A stretch of DNA of 64,000 bases from JANQQN01 sp964519665 (GTDB lineage Bacteria; Myxococcota; Kuafuiibacteriia; Kuafuiibacteriales; Kuafuiibacteriaceae): the NCBI GenBank assembly GCA_964519665.1, contig CAZFIV010000008.1:62001-126000 (forward strand), written 5' to 3'. Both the position numbers and the translations under genes were made by a program. Shown piece after piece: positions 43,517-51,863 of the stretch. Below the pieces are notes generated by a model. That model worked only from the letters and a program-made list of their open reading frames with translations. It did no database searches and had not been told where the DNA came from. Positions within the stretch are counted from its first letter, which is position 1; every line of letters begins with the position of its first letter.

Positions 43517-44758
43517 ATGCACCTGTCTGTGCTTCTGTCGGTCCTGGCGCTTCCCGCAGATTGCCCTCCGCCCGAGCGCCCCCACTTGTTGGTGCTGACC
43601 GCTGCCGACCCAGCGTTGCGCGAACAGGTACCGCGGGTGGAGCCAAGGGTTCGGTCGGTGCTCGCCGAGCGCGTACCGTTGCTCTCGGCGAGCCACACGG
43701 AGCGCGTCCTGACGGCCGAGGGCGGCGCCGCGGTACGCCGGAAGACGCTTCTAGACGCCCGGATCGCCATGAAGCGCGCGCACCAGCAATTCCGCAGCCT
43801 GGAAGACGGAGCCGCTATCGAGTCAGCGGCCGAGATCACCGCCCGGCTGACCGCGATCAGCCAAACACCGGGGGCCATCGAGCTGCTCGCCGAAGCTCAC
43901 CTTTTGGCCGGTGCGATCTTTCTGGCTCGTGGCCGGATCGATGCGGCGCACCTCCGCCTCCGACGCGCCCTGCAGCTCGCTCCCGATCTCGAAGCCCCGG
44001 CCGACCGATACGTGCCGCAGGTCCGAGCGGAGCTCGCCGGCCTGCGAGGTGATCCGGGCCCCCTCGGTCGCCTCGACGTGCAGCTTGCGGAGCCGTACGT
44101 GGACACCGAGGTATTCGTCGACGGTCGCTCCCGAGGGACGGCCCCCGTAAGACTCCGCAACATTTCGGTCGGGCGGCACTTGGTTCGGGTCTCGGCCCCC
44201 GGCCATCGCTCTTTTCATACCACCGTGCGGATCGGTCGCGATCGACCGACATCCATCACCGCCCGCCTCTCCGTCGACGACGAGACTCGGGAGCTCCGAG
44301 ACCTCTCCAAGAGCCTGCAGCCCGACGCAGTACGGGAATCGGTTCTGACGCTCCTCGCGCGACGCGCAGACGACGCCCCGGTGGTTCTTGGCGAGCTGCG
44401 ACTGGGCGCGGAACGGACCCCAACGGCCACCGCGTCGGCGGCGGTGGTGCTGCACATGGCCGGACGCTCGTCGCAGGCATCGAGCCTCGACCCGGAAGAC
44501 CTCGGGCGAAGTATCGAGGCCCTGCTGCGATGTGAACCGAACGAGGTCGCGTTGACCGCTGCCCCCGCCCTGCTCGAATGGCCGCCCGCCCGATCGACCG
44601 CGACCACCGTCGAGCAAGAGCCCCCTTTATGGACTCGACCGTGGGTGTGGGCCGTCTTCGCGATCGTTTTGGTAGGGACGGCAAGCGCGCTGGCCGCCAC
44701 CCGACAGGCTGAAGGCCCCCCCGACGCGGTCGATATCACGTTGGTTCCGCGACCCTGA
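43517..44758 (+). CDS. PEGA-domain protein with C-terminal membrane anchor
   Basis: 413 residues with a signal-like start. Residues ~85-180 form a helical, TPR-like section (LLAGAIFLARGRIDAAHLRLRRALQLAPDLEAP). A PEGA beta-domain follows at about 190-260 (EVFVDGRSRGTAPVRLRNISVGRHLVRVSAPGH). One transmembrane helix is near residues 374-395 (VWAVFAIVLVGTASALAA). PEGA domains are common in surface proteins of myxobacteria; the partner is unknown. Last gene of the plus-strand run that starts at 35834. Confidence 0.82.
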   Translation: MHLSVLLSVLALPADCPPPERPHLLVLTAADPALREQVPRVEPRVRSVLAERVPLLSASHTERVLTAEGGAAVRRKTLLDARIAMKRAHQQFRSLEDGAAIESAAEITARLTAISQTPGAIELLAEAHLLAGAIFLARGRIDAAHLRLRRALQLAPDLEAPADRYVPQVRAELAGLRGDPGPLGRLDVQLAEPYVDTEVFVDGRSRGTAPVRLRNISVGRHLVRVSAPGHRSFHTTVRIGRDRPTSITARLSVDDETRELRDLSKSLQPDAVRESVLTLLARRADDAPVVLGELRLGAERTPTATASAAVVLHMAGRSSQASSLDPEDLGRSIEALLRCEPNEVALTAAPALLEWPPARSTATTVEQEPPLWTRPWVWAVFAIVLVGTASALAATRQAEGPPDAVDITLVPRP

Positions 44759-44791
44759 TCCGACGTGGTCGAGTTGGCGTCGCGCTTTTTT

Positions 44792-46456
44792 TCAGCCGGT
44801 GAAGAGCAGGTAATACGCCGCTGCAGCCGCGATACCGAGCACGACCAACCAACCCCACGGGATGCTCCGGTCCGACGGGCCCATGATCGAATCGTTCCGC
44901 CGCGACTGCCTTGCCGCGCGACGGCTCGCCGGAGCGGCAGGAACCGAAATTTTGTTATCTCGACGGACCGGGTGGCGAACCACGGGACGAGCCCGCCCGC
45001 TCTCGGGACCCGGGCTGCTCGAGGTTTGGCGACGCGGGCGGGTTGACCGCCTGGAAGAGCTGACGTTCGATGATCCTTCCGGGGGAGAACCACGGGGACC
45101 GACCAGGTCTTCGCGGCGGACCGGCACGGGGATGGTCATGGTCGTAGCGTCGACTTCGCCCTCGGGCGACCGAAGCTCTGGAGCCGGATCTTCGACGTTC
45201 GCGCGTGGCGAGTCCGACTTATCGGCCTGCCTGAGGTCCGACAGCGGACCGGTGAACGTCACATCGACGGCTATGGTCCGTTTCCGGATCGGATCGGTCG
45301 GGACGTCGGCTTGGGACTTCGGCCCGAGCCCGAGCAAGGGCGCCATCAACGCCCCGTTCGGGGGAATCGTCTCGAGGTCGTGCAACGTGTCATCGTCGTC
45401 GTCGCTCGGCTCCTCTTCGGGGGCCGAACTGTACCGACCTGATGAAACATCAGCGACCGCCGAAGCCTCTATGGATGGAGTGGGCATCGCCTCCTGGGTT
45501 GGACGCGTATCATCGAACTCCGGCTCCGCGTCCGTATACGCCGGCGGTGCTTGCTCGTTCGGTCCCTGGTCGACCGCGAACTCCGGGAACGGCTCCAAGA
45601 CCGGCGCTGGCTTGGTTGAACCCTGGACGGTAGCTTCGGGCTCGGCCGACGACGGTGCCAGGTCGGGCGAGGACACCGCACCCTCGTCTGCGGAACCGGT
45701 CACCGCCAGGTCTACTGCGGGCGATGCGGCTTCGACCGCCTTGACTGCTTCAGCCGACTCGACCGGCTCGGCGGACGCGACCGGCTCGGCGGACGCGACC
45801 GGCTCGGCGGACGCGACCGCCTTGACTGCTTCAGCCGACTCGACCGGCTCGGCGGACGCGACCGGCTCGGCGGACTCGACCGGCTCGGCGGACTCGACCG
45901 GCTCGGCGGACGCGACCGGCTCGACCGATGTTGCCCGAAGCAACCCCGCGTGGCTCTCAGCGTTCGCACCGACGTCGTCCTCGCCTACCGGATCCGGCAC
46001 CGGCAGCGGTTTCGCTACGGACGAGACCAACGAAGCGACCTCGGCTCGATCGGCCGGTTGCCCGAGAGCGTCTTTCAACCAGGCTCGAAGCTGTTCCGTA
46101 TCGGCCGGCTGATCTTCGGGGACCGCGCTCTCAAGCCGCTCGATCAGCCAGCGCCCGGAGCTGGGCACCTCATCGCGGAGGGCTTCGACCAGAAGCTGCG
46201 CGATCGAAGCCAGGTCAGCGGCCAGCTCGAGGCGCGCGACCCCCGTCGTGTCGATGACCACATCATCGAGCTCCGGGGGGCGTTCGCCAGGCGGATCTTC
46301 CTTCGCCGCTAGAAGGTCATCAAAAATCGAAACCACCGCGGCGACAACGAGCGGTTTGCCAGCGTCTCGGCTGGCGCGCACGACGTGCCCCAGGGTTCCA
46401 GCCACCGGCGGGGCCAACTCGTCACGATGCCCCTGATTGGCCTGCGTCCGTTCCAT
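44792..46456 (-). CDS. Repeat-rich, tail-anchored unknown protein
   Basis: 554 residues; GAGGAG lies 5 bases before the ATG. Residues 1-150 are globular and helical (LGHVVRASRDAGKPLVVAAVVSIFDDLLAAK, LELAADLASIAQLLVEALRDEV). Then an Ala/Val/Glu/Pro repeat (SAEPVE/SAEPVA) at about 170-245, a long acidic low-complexity stretch, a basic stretch near residue 480 and a final transmembrane helix (WGWLVVLGIAAAAAYYLLF) with only two residues after it. The layout is that of a tail-anchored adaptor. Its start overlaps the end of the PilZ gene by 35 bp. Confidence 0.75.
   Translation of the reverse strand: MERTQANQGHRDELAPPVAGTLGHVVRASRDAGKPLVVAAVVSIFDDLLAAKEDPPGERPPELDDVVIDTTGVARLELAADLASIAQLLVEALRDEVPSSGRWLIERLESAVPEDQPADTEQLRAWLKDALGQPADRAEVASLVSSVAKPLPVPDPVGEDDVGANAESHAGLLRATSVEPVASAEPVESAEPVESAEPVASAEPVESAEAVKAVASAEPVASAEPVASAEPVESAEAVKAVEAASPAVDLAVTGSADEGAVSSPDLAPSSAEPEATVQGSTKPAPVLEPFPEFAVDQGPNEQAPPAYTDAEPEFDDTRPTQEAMPTPSIEASAVADVSSGRYSSAPEEEPSDDDDDTLHDLETIPPNGALMAPLLGLGPKSQADVPTDPIRKRTIAVDVTFTGPLSDLRQADKSDSPRANVEDPAPELRSPEGEVDATTMTIPVPVRREDLVGPRGSPPEGSSNVSSSRRSTRPRRQTSSSPGPESGRARPVVRHPVRRDNKISVPAAPASRRAARQSRRNDSIMGPSDRSIPWGWLVVLGIAAAAAYYLLFTG
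45732..45927. repeat. 15-bp tandem repeat array (SAEPV)
   Basis: Roughly twelve variants of a 15-bp unit, SAEPV or SAEPVE in protein, interrupted by two SAEAVKAV segments that themselves mark a larger repeated block. All copies stay in frame. Confidence 0.9.
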
Positions 46457-46829
46457 GCGTCTCCTCGCTGGATAAGTGGCGAGCCAGCGTCATCAGTCTC
46501 GACATTTCTCCCGGGTCGGGGTCGAGGAAAGTCAATTCCATCCCCCGAGTACGCGACGTCACCTTAGATCCGGTTCCGACGCGTTCTTCTTCGACCCCGG
46601 CCACCTGTGCCTGCACCCGGATCGCCCTCGAGCCAGGGCTCGGAGAGACCTCGAGCACTACTCTCGTACCCTTATCTAATACCACAGTGGTGTCGATGAA
46701 GACCCCACCGGCTCTCAGACTCTTGGTCAGGTCGGCGAATGTCTCCCGGGGCCGGCCCAAGTGTCGGAACTCGACGTGCAGCTCTACGGGCAGCTTCGCA
46801 ACCCATCCCCGGTCTGGGAGTTCCGCCAT
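46422..46829 (-). CDS. PilZ-domain protein
   Basis: 135 residues from the ATG at 46829; a GTG at 46892 adds 21 residues. PilZ proteins bind cyclic di-GMP, or in this myxobacterial subgroup may not. The domain spans residues 12-110: VELHVEFRHLGRPRETFADLTKSLRAGGVFIDT, LEVSPSPGSRAIRVQAQVAGV, GMELTFLDPD. The RxxxR motif at the N-terminus is not clear (only RHLGR), so c-di-GMP binding is uncertain. Its gene overlaps the repeat-rich protein gene. Confidence 0.8.
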   Translation of the reverse strand: MAELPDRGWVAKLPVELHVEFRHLGRPRETFADLTKSLRAGGVFIDTTVVLDKGTRVVLEVSPSPGSRAIRVQAQVAGVEEERVGTGSKVTSRTRGMELTFLDPDPGEMSRLMTLARHLSSEETHGTDAGQSGAS

Positions 46830-46970
46830 GAATGTCCAGAGCTTAGAGCAGCCCCGATCGGAACTCCACACCCCGACCCAAGGGGTGTTCACATCTGCGT
46901 TCTGCGGGCGACGCGCGGGCTCGCCTGACCGTTCAGGTCTTACACCAACGCCACGCGACAGCCGCCAACG

Positions 46971-47813
46971 TCAGGTGCCCACGGCGGAATACTCGGAATA
47001 CTCGAGCTCCGAAGGAGCGGTCTGCGGCGACGGCTCAGCCACCACCGCGTTCGCCCATCCCTCGACCGACTGTCGGAACGACACCATGTGGGTCAGGGAC
47101 AGGCCATGGCTTACGTAGTCCGCTCGAAAGATCAGAACCGCAACCCAGCCCCGCGGACGAACGTGCCCCAGGACATATCGACGTCCGCCGAAGGTCATCA
47201 CTGTCTGGCCTTCTTCCGCGTTTGCCGCCGCGGGAGTCTCGGGAAGGACCTTTTGGATCTCTGACAAGACGTCGTCGAAGTACGGCGCCGCGAGCGTGCT
47301 CATGAACGAGGTACTCACGAGCTTGGTCCACAGCGCTGGCGAATCGCAGGCCACGACAAACTGCTGTCGCGGATCGATCAGCGCCGCGTGGTCGACGTCG
47401 GGCCGGTCGTCGACCCACTCGACCAGTCGCTGCTCGAGCAAGGTCACCCGGGGCGGCGGCCCCCATGCCTCGGGCAGATCTCCAGTGTCGCGATCAAACT
47501 CGTCTTGGCGGCGCAACAGATCGAGTACAACGGCCCCGAAAGTGCGGCGCACGGTTCGAGGCGGCGGCTGTTCGAGAGCGGTCGCCCGCACCCGGACCAC
47601 CCTCTGAGCGAGCAAGATCGCCAGCGCGTCTTCTCCGCGTCGACCGTCGCACTCGGAATCGTGGATCTCACCGTCGACCATCGCCACGGTACCGGGTCGC
47701 GAGCCGCACACGTGAAGTTGGATGCTTTTGCGCGCGAAGTTGAGCAGTTGCAGTAGGTCAGCGAGCGAAACGTCTTCGACAGTTCCCGATAGCTTCGCGT
47801 CGAAATGCACCAT
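46971..47813 (-). CDS. DUF4388 (PATAN-like) domain protein
   Basis: 280 residues. The N-terminal ~115 residues are a DUF4388 domain: FDAKLSGTVEDVSLADLLQLLNFARKSIQLHV, GTVAMVDGEIHDSECDGRRGEDAL. The C-terminal part (about 120-260) is unrecognised; PYFDDVLSEIQKVLPETP and RPRGWVAVLIFRADY suggest a Roadblock- or heterodimer-like fold. 21 bp after the Roadblock-like gene, so co-transcribed. PATAN domains are common in response-regulator-linked proteins of myxobacteria and cyanobacteria. Confidence 0.8.
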   Translation of the reverse strand: MVHFDAKLSGTVEDVSLADLLQLLNFARKSIQLHVCGSRPGTVAMVDGEIHDSECDGRRGEDALAILLAQRVVRVRATALEQPPPRTVRRTFGAVVLDLLRRQDEFDRDTGDLPEAWGPPPRVTLLEQRLVEWVDDRPDVDHAALIDPRQQFVVACDSPALWTKLVSTSFMSTLAAPYFDDVLSEIQKVLPETPAAANAEEGQTVMTFGGRRYVLGHVRPRGWVAVLIFRADYVSHGLSLTHMVSFRQSVEGWANAVVAEPSPQTAPSELEYSEYSAVGT

Positions 47814-47834
47814 ACGGGCTCACCCCCCAGCGAC

Positions 47835-48221
47835 TCATTTGTACTGGCTCAGCGCTGTGATTCCGTCAAGGAAGACCGGCTCGTACTTCTTCATGATCAC
47901 GCGAGCGAGCCCGAGATTGCCGTCTTTGCCGATCGCTAGGCCGTGGTAGTACTCGCGGCCCAACAGTCGGATCAACAGGTAGGACACGTTGGTCGTAATT
48001 AGGATGTCTTCGGTTGAATCTGGATCAAGACCCAGCAGTCGGAGAGCGCGAGCATTCGCTTTTACGACTTCCGCGTAGGAGGCAGACGCCACCGTCGCGT
48101 CGAACTTCGGGTCGACGCTCCCCCCACCGATCGACATGCCGGAAGCGATACTGACGATATCGGTCGAGACGAATGACGGTATTTCGGCCTTGAAGCGTTC
48201 GATGGCATCGTGAAGGGACAT
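47835..48221 (-). CDS. Roadblock/LC7-like small protein
   Basis: 128 residues with GGAGAA five bases before the ATG. HDAIERFKAEIPSFVSTDIVSIASGMSIGGGSV and VSYLLIRLLGREYYHGLAIGKDGNLGLARVIMKKYEP match the alpha/beta pattern of Roadblock/LC7 proteins such as MglB, GTPase-activating partners of small Ras-like GTPases in gliding bacteria. No small GTPase gene is adjacent. First gene in the minus-strand cluster with DUF4388, PilZ and tail-anchored genes. Confidence 0.72.
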   Translation of the reverse strand: MSLHDAIERFKAEIPSFVSTDIVSIASGMSIGGGSVDPKFDATVASASYAEVVKANARALRLLGLDPDSTEDILITTNVSYLLIRLLGREYYHGLAIGKDGNLGLARVIMKKYEPVFLDGITALSQYK

Positions 48222-48496
48222 GAGTTTCTCCGAACCTCGGGTGCTTTACCGCGCGTGTCGAGTCCTTCCGTTCGTGCTGTAGCGAGCTCTGGAGCGGGCT
48301 TTTTCGCGGGCTCATCAGCTATTCTCATCAGCTAGGAACGGCGGCGGTCACGAGGGTAGCGGGAGTATTCGCATAGAGCGCCGGACCGTCAACGTCCCCT
48401 CGATCGAAAGATGTACGGAGTCGACTTGCTAGGTGTGGGCGCTTGTGTCATCGGCTAGCCGCGTACTTTTGCGCCCTCAGGGCGGAGGTGAAAGCA

Positions 48497-48958
48497 ATGG
48501 TAGATCCGCTACGGCGTGCCATCGAAGAAACACGGCGAATGCAAGACAGACGGGAGCGCGCCCAGTACGAAGTCTACGACCGACTGTGGGAAACGGAAGA
48601 AGCGCTCTCAAATCGGGTGAGGTTCTTCGCTGTTGGCGTGTTGGCGGTCAGTTGGGGCTTGTTGGTGCAGGAGCAGGGCACCCAGAACTCCAACTTCGAC
48701 ATGCTCACGGTTCTCGGAGCGGCGGTCATGTCGGTCGTGAGCCTCGTCTGCGACTTTCTGTACATCTCTTTCCGACGGTGGGCGCTGATTCACGCGGCCC
48801 GCAACAATCCTTCTCAGGTCGACGGGTCCGGTCCGGGCGTCGGGCTGGCAAGGATGGCGAACGGTGCTCGGATCCTGTTTTTCTGTCTTGCCGCCACCAT
48901 GCTCGTTTTCGCCGCGATCACCGCCCTTTTGCCGGTCATCATGAGCGGGGGTCGGTAG
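48497..48958 (+). CDS. Three-TM membrane protein
   Basis: 153 residues. ATG at 48497 is chosen because GGAGGTG lies seven bases before it. A charged helical N-terminus (residues 1-42) precedes three transmembrane segments (VRFFAVGVLAVSWGLLVQ, MLTVLGAAVMSVVSLVCDFLYI, ILFFCLAATMLVFAAITALL). The pattern is that of a small S2P-unrelated membrane protein of unknown function. 39 bp before the selenoprotein gene on the same strand. Confidence 0.72.
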   Translation: MVDPLRRAIEETRRMQDRRERAQYEVYDRLWETEEALSNRVRFFAVGVLAVSWGLLVQEQGTQNSNFDMLTVLGAAVMSVVSLVCDFLYISFRRWALIHAARNNPSQVDGSGPGVGLARMANGARILFFCLAATMLVFAAITALLPVIMSGGR

Positions 48959-48997
48959 GTAGGCTCACCCGCCGACAGCATGTTATGACCAGCTCCT

Positions 48998-49465
48998 ATG
49001 ACCACGTTTCACGAACTCGAAATGAAGACCATCGCCGGAGAGACGCAGCCGTTCTCCGCGTATGAGGGCGTTCGCTGCCTGATCGTCAACGTCGCCAGCC
49101 GTTGAGGGCTGACGCCTCAGTACGCAGGTCTGCGTGCCCTACAAGAAAAGCACGGTCCCAACGGCTTTACCGTTCTCGCCTTCCCCTGCAATCAGTTCGG
49201 AGCTCAAGAGCCCGGCACAGATGCTGAGATCCTCGAATTCGCGACGACGAAGTACGACGTGAATTTTCCGATGTTCTCCAAGATCGAGGTCAACGGACCG
49301 GGCGCGGCCCCGCTCTATAAGTGGCTCACCGGCGAGCGAGCGGGCCCCGACGGCCAGCCCGACATCGCCTGGAACTTCACGAAGTTCTTGGTCGATGGAG
49401 ACGGACGAGTCGTAGAGCGGTTCGAGCCACGAGTGACTCCGGAGGAGATCGACGAGAAGCTCTGA
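48998..49465 (+). CDS. Glutathione peroxidase, selenoprotein (TGA = Sec36)
   Basis: 155 residues if TGA at 49103-49105 is read as selenocysteine; a standard reading gives two short broken frames, so automated annotation would miss it. Frame and homology agree on both sides: NVASR-TGA-GLTPQYAGL corresponds to NVASxCGLTPQYxxL in Cys-type enzymes. The rest of the catalytic tetrad is present: Gln in FPCNQFGAQEPG, Trp and Asn in WNFTKFLVDGDG. Glutathione-peroxidase-family enzymes reduce peroxides with thiols (glutathione or thioredoxin); Sec makes them much faster. A SECIS-like hairpin follows the TGA. The sel genes needed for decoding are not in the window. Confidence 0.88.
49105..49140 (+). promoter_or_regulatory. 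Bacterial SECIS-like element in the glutathione peroxidase mRNA
   Basis: A lower stem AGGGC/GCCCT (49105-49109 with 49136-49140) begins in the TGA codon. An upper stem ACGCA/TGCGT (49122-49126 with 49131-49135) carries a GGUC loop. Bacterial SECIS elements have their apical loop 16-37 bases after the UGA with a G in the first two loop positions; here the GG is 22 bases after it. The GCAGGUCUGC apex resembles that of E. coli fdhF as I recall it. Confidence 0.7.
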
Positions 49466-49497
49466 GCTCCGGCCCATCATCCCGAAGCGTCTACCGT

Positions 49498-50982
49498 TCA
49501 GAGGTCGCTCCGGCGGCCTCCATCGGCCACCCAGCCCTCCTCGTAGTGTCCGTGAAACCCGGGCGGCTGAGCATGGGGCAATCGAGCCCGAGCCACCAGC
49601 GCGAGCGTGCTCGAGTCCCGAAGCTGCATCTCGCTGACCCGTTGTTCGGCTCGATACACGACGGTCGCCAGCACCCCGTCGGCCTCGGCCGGCCCCGTCG
49701 GCAAGAATACCGGCTCTCCCGGCAGGTCGGGGGCCAGATCGACGGTCGAGATGTCCCCGGTCTCGAAGTCGATTCGGCTCAGACCGGTATAGATCGGGGG
49801 TCCATCCCGGAGCCTGGCCGTGGCGTACCCATAGCGATGGCCACGGGCGGTCCTTCGGCGGTCGATGGTCGGTAACTCCATCGGCACATCGATGATCCGC
49901 TCTTCGTCAACACGACCGGCGAGCGGGTCGATCCGCCAGCGGGTCGGGAAACCGGGATCCAGACTGACCTGACGAACACTCTCGACATCGGACAGGTCGA
50001 CTGTTCCGCCGGGGAAGTCGTCCATTCGGCAGCCATCGACGACGATCTTCCCGTCCGCCTGAAACCCGTTGAAGAAGTGGAAGAGGAAGAATCCATCGGC
50101 GAGGGGAATGCGCCGAACCGGCCCCCCATCGCGGGGCACGAGCAAAGCGACGGGCGGCGCGTCAGGCGCGCGGTGAATGCTCTCGACTGGACTCGTCAGA
50201 CCAAGCAGGGCGCGTGCCACGTCGAAAGCTACCGGCGTGACGAAGAAGACCGCGTACTCACCGGTGAGGACGAAGTCGTGCATGAACGCCATGGCGGGCA
50301 GCACGATGTCTCGGGTGGAGACCAGCCGGCCCTGAGGATCGATTCGATAAAGCCGAAGCGTGGGCCTCGGCGCCACCTGAAGTCCGAAGTTGAAGACCTC
50401 CCCCGAGACCGAGCAGCGGCGGGGATGCGCGGAGAAGGGCGGCTCCGGCGCCAGCCAACGGGCCAAACCGGTGCTCTTCAGGCGCCCCTCGAAGTCGAAC
50501 CGACCGATCGTGTCCAACGTCTGCGGATCGATCGCGTGGGGCTGTCCGCCCTCCCAAAGCGCCAGCAGGCGACCGCCGTGGTAAAGCACGCTCGTGTTAG
50601 CGGGATTCTTGAACCGAAGCCGGAGCAGGTTGGACCGCAGGCCTCCCGGCAGGTTCGTTCCGAAGTTCCGAAAGAGCGGCCGACCGGCCCGGGCCTCCGC
50701 CCTAAACTCGTTCGTCCGAACGTATCGGTTTCGGTAGCGAATCTGGCCGTCATCGAACACGAATCGACTGACCATGCCATCGCCGTCGAAGGGATGAGTG
50801 AGCTGCATTCCGTGAACCGACAGCCGACCTGGCCCGTTGCGATAAAGCGTACCTCTCAGGCCGCGCGGCACGGCGCCATCGACCACCTCGAGGCTCGCCT
50901 CGACCTCGTCGATGACCGGTCGAAAAGCGTCCACCACCACTTGGGCAGGGTCGAGCGATCGGGTCGGGGACGAGGCATCCAT
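49498..50982 (-). CDS. Carotenoid cleavage oxygenase family protein
   Basis: 494 residues from the ATG at 50982, with GAGGAA just before it; the frame is open to 51039. Iron-dependent dioxygenase that splits carotenoids, apocarotenoids or stilbenes. The four iron-binding His are placed as in the family: SAHPRRCSVSGEVFNFG, AFMHDFVLTGEYAVFF, FFLFHFFNGFQADGKIVVD and PPGFHGHYEEGW near the C-terminus, in a seven-bladed propeller of the RPE65 type. The N-terminal VDGAVPRGLRGTLYRNGPG is the conserved lead-in. Substrate unknown. Divergent from the membrane protein gene at 51093. Confidence 0.93.
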   Translation of the reverse strand: MDASSPTRSLDPAQVVVDAFRPVIDEVEASLEVVDGAVPRGLRGTLYRNGPGRLSVHGMQLTHPFDGDGMVSRFVFDDGQIRYRNRYVRTNEFRAEARAGRPLFRNFGTNLPGGLRSNLLRLRFKNPANTSVLYHGGRLLALWEGGQPHAIDPQTLDTIGRFDFEGRLKSTGLARWLAPEPPFSAHPRRCSVSGEVFNFGLQVAPRPTLRLYRIDPQGRLVSTRDIVLPAMAFMHDFVLTGEYAVFFVTPVAFDVARALLGLTSPVESIHRAPDAPPVALLVPRDGGPVRRIPLADGFFLFHFFNGFQADGKIVVDGCRMDDFPGGTVDLSDVESVRQVSLDPGFPTRWRIDPLAGRVDEERIIDVPMELPTIDRRRTARGHRYGYATARLRDGPPIYTGLSRIDFETGDISTVDLAPDLPGEPVFLPTGPAEADGVLATVVYRAEQRVSEMQLRDSSTLALVARARLPHAQPPGFHGHYEEGWVADGGRRSDL

Positions 50983-51092
50983 GCGTTCCTCATTAGTGGG
51001 CGGACCCAGGGAAGCAACCATGGCGACGGTCGCGCTCATCCGGGGTGAACGTCGCTTGTCGCGGTGAGGTGACAGCGTACAATGGTTTAATC

Positions 51093-51773
51093 ATGGCGGA
51101 TCGCGGCCCGGAGCACGGTCTGCTCGCCCCCGCGCGGGTCCCGAGCAGCGAGGACTCCCCGAGTTTTCGGAACCATCTGGAGCGAACGGCTCCGGTAGCT
51201 GTTGCGGCCGCGACCGTGCATACCCTTCTTTTGCCGATCATCTTCGCCTCCGTGGGCTGGGCGGTCTTCGGCACCGGCGGATTCCTTCCGGTCGGGGCCA
51301 TGGGCCTGCTGGTCGCGCTCTCATGCTTGAACTGGATTCCGGTGATCGGGAATCAGACCCTTCGCGACAACCTCGTCAAGTCGTTGGGCAGGAAGCCGGG
51401 CGCGACCTTCGTCGGGTTACGGGCGGTTCAGGGCAACGGGGTGCAGGAGGCGCTTCGGGTCGAAACCGACGACAACGTCGGCTTCCTTTACACCACCGAC
51501 CGCTCTCTCGAGGTTGTGACGGAGGGCGGATCCCTGTCCGTGCCTCGCGACCGTATCCGCGGCTTCGATACCGAGCGGATGCGCGGCCTCCCCTACCTGC
51601 ACTACATCCGGGTCGAGTTCGAGGAGGACCACATGCTCAAGGCGTTCCTGGTGGTCTCTCGGGAAGGACGATCGATCAAACAGCATCGTAAGACGACCGA
51701 AAGGCTGAGAGCCCGATTGGTCGAATGGCACGCCGAGCATCAGCTGCGATGGCTGGAAGAGCGGGGCCGATAG
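51093..51773 (+). CDS. Two-TM membrane protein, unknown function
   Basis: 226 residues from the ATG at 51093; the frame is open to 51045. Two hydrophobic segments at about residues 35-60 and 68-85 (VHTLLLPIIFASVGWAVFG, GAMGLLVALSCLNWIPVIG), then a soluble C-terminal domain of ~130 residues containing DNVGFLYTTDRSLEVVTEG, LPYLHYIRVEFEEDH and a final amphipathic helix. The C-terminal pattern resembles a pleckstrin-like bacterial PH domain; this is a guess. Confidence 0.65.
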   Translation: MADRGPEHGLLAPARVPSSEDSPSFRNHLERTAPVAVAAATVHTLLLPIIFASVGWAVFGTGGFLPVGAMGLLVALSCLNWIPVIGNQTLRDNLVKSLGRKPGATFVGLRAVQGNGVQEALRVETDDNVGFLYTTDRSLEVVTEGGSLSVPRDRIRGFDTERMRGLPYLHYIRVEFEEDHMLKAFLVVSREGRSIKQHRKTTERLRARLVEWHAEHQLRWLEERGR

Positions 51774-51863
51774 GCCTCTGACCGGCGGCCCGACGGCTGG
51801 GCCACGAATCCCGTATGACCGGCTCGGGTGGCGGTTCCGACCGATGGGGTCGTCGTCGGTACC

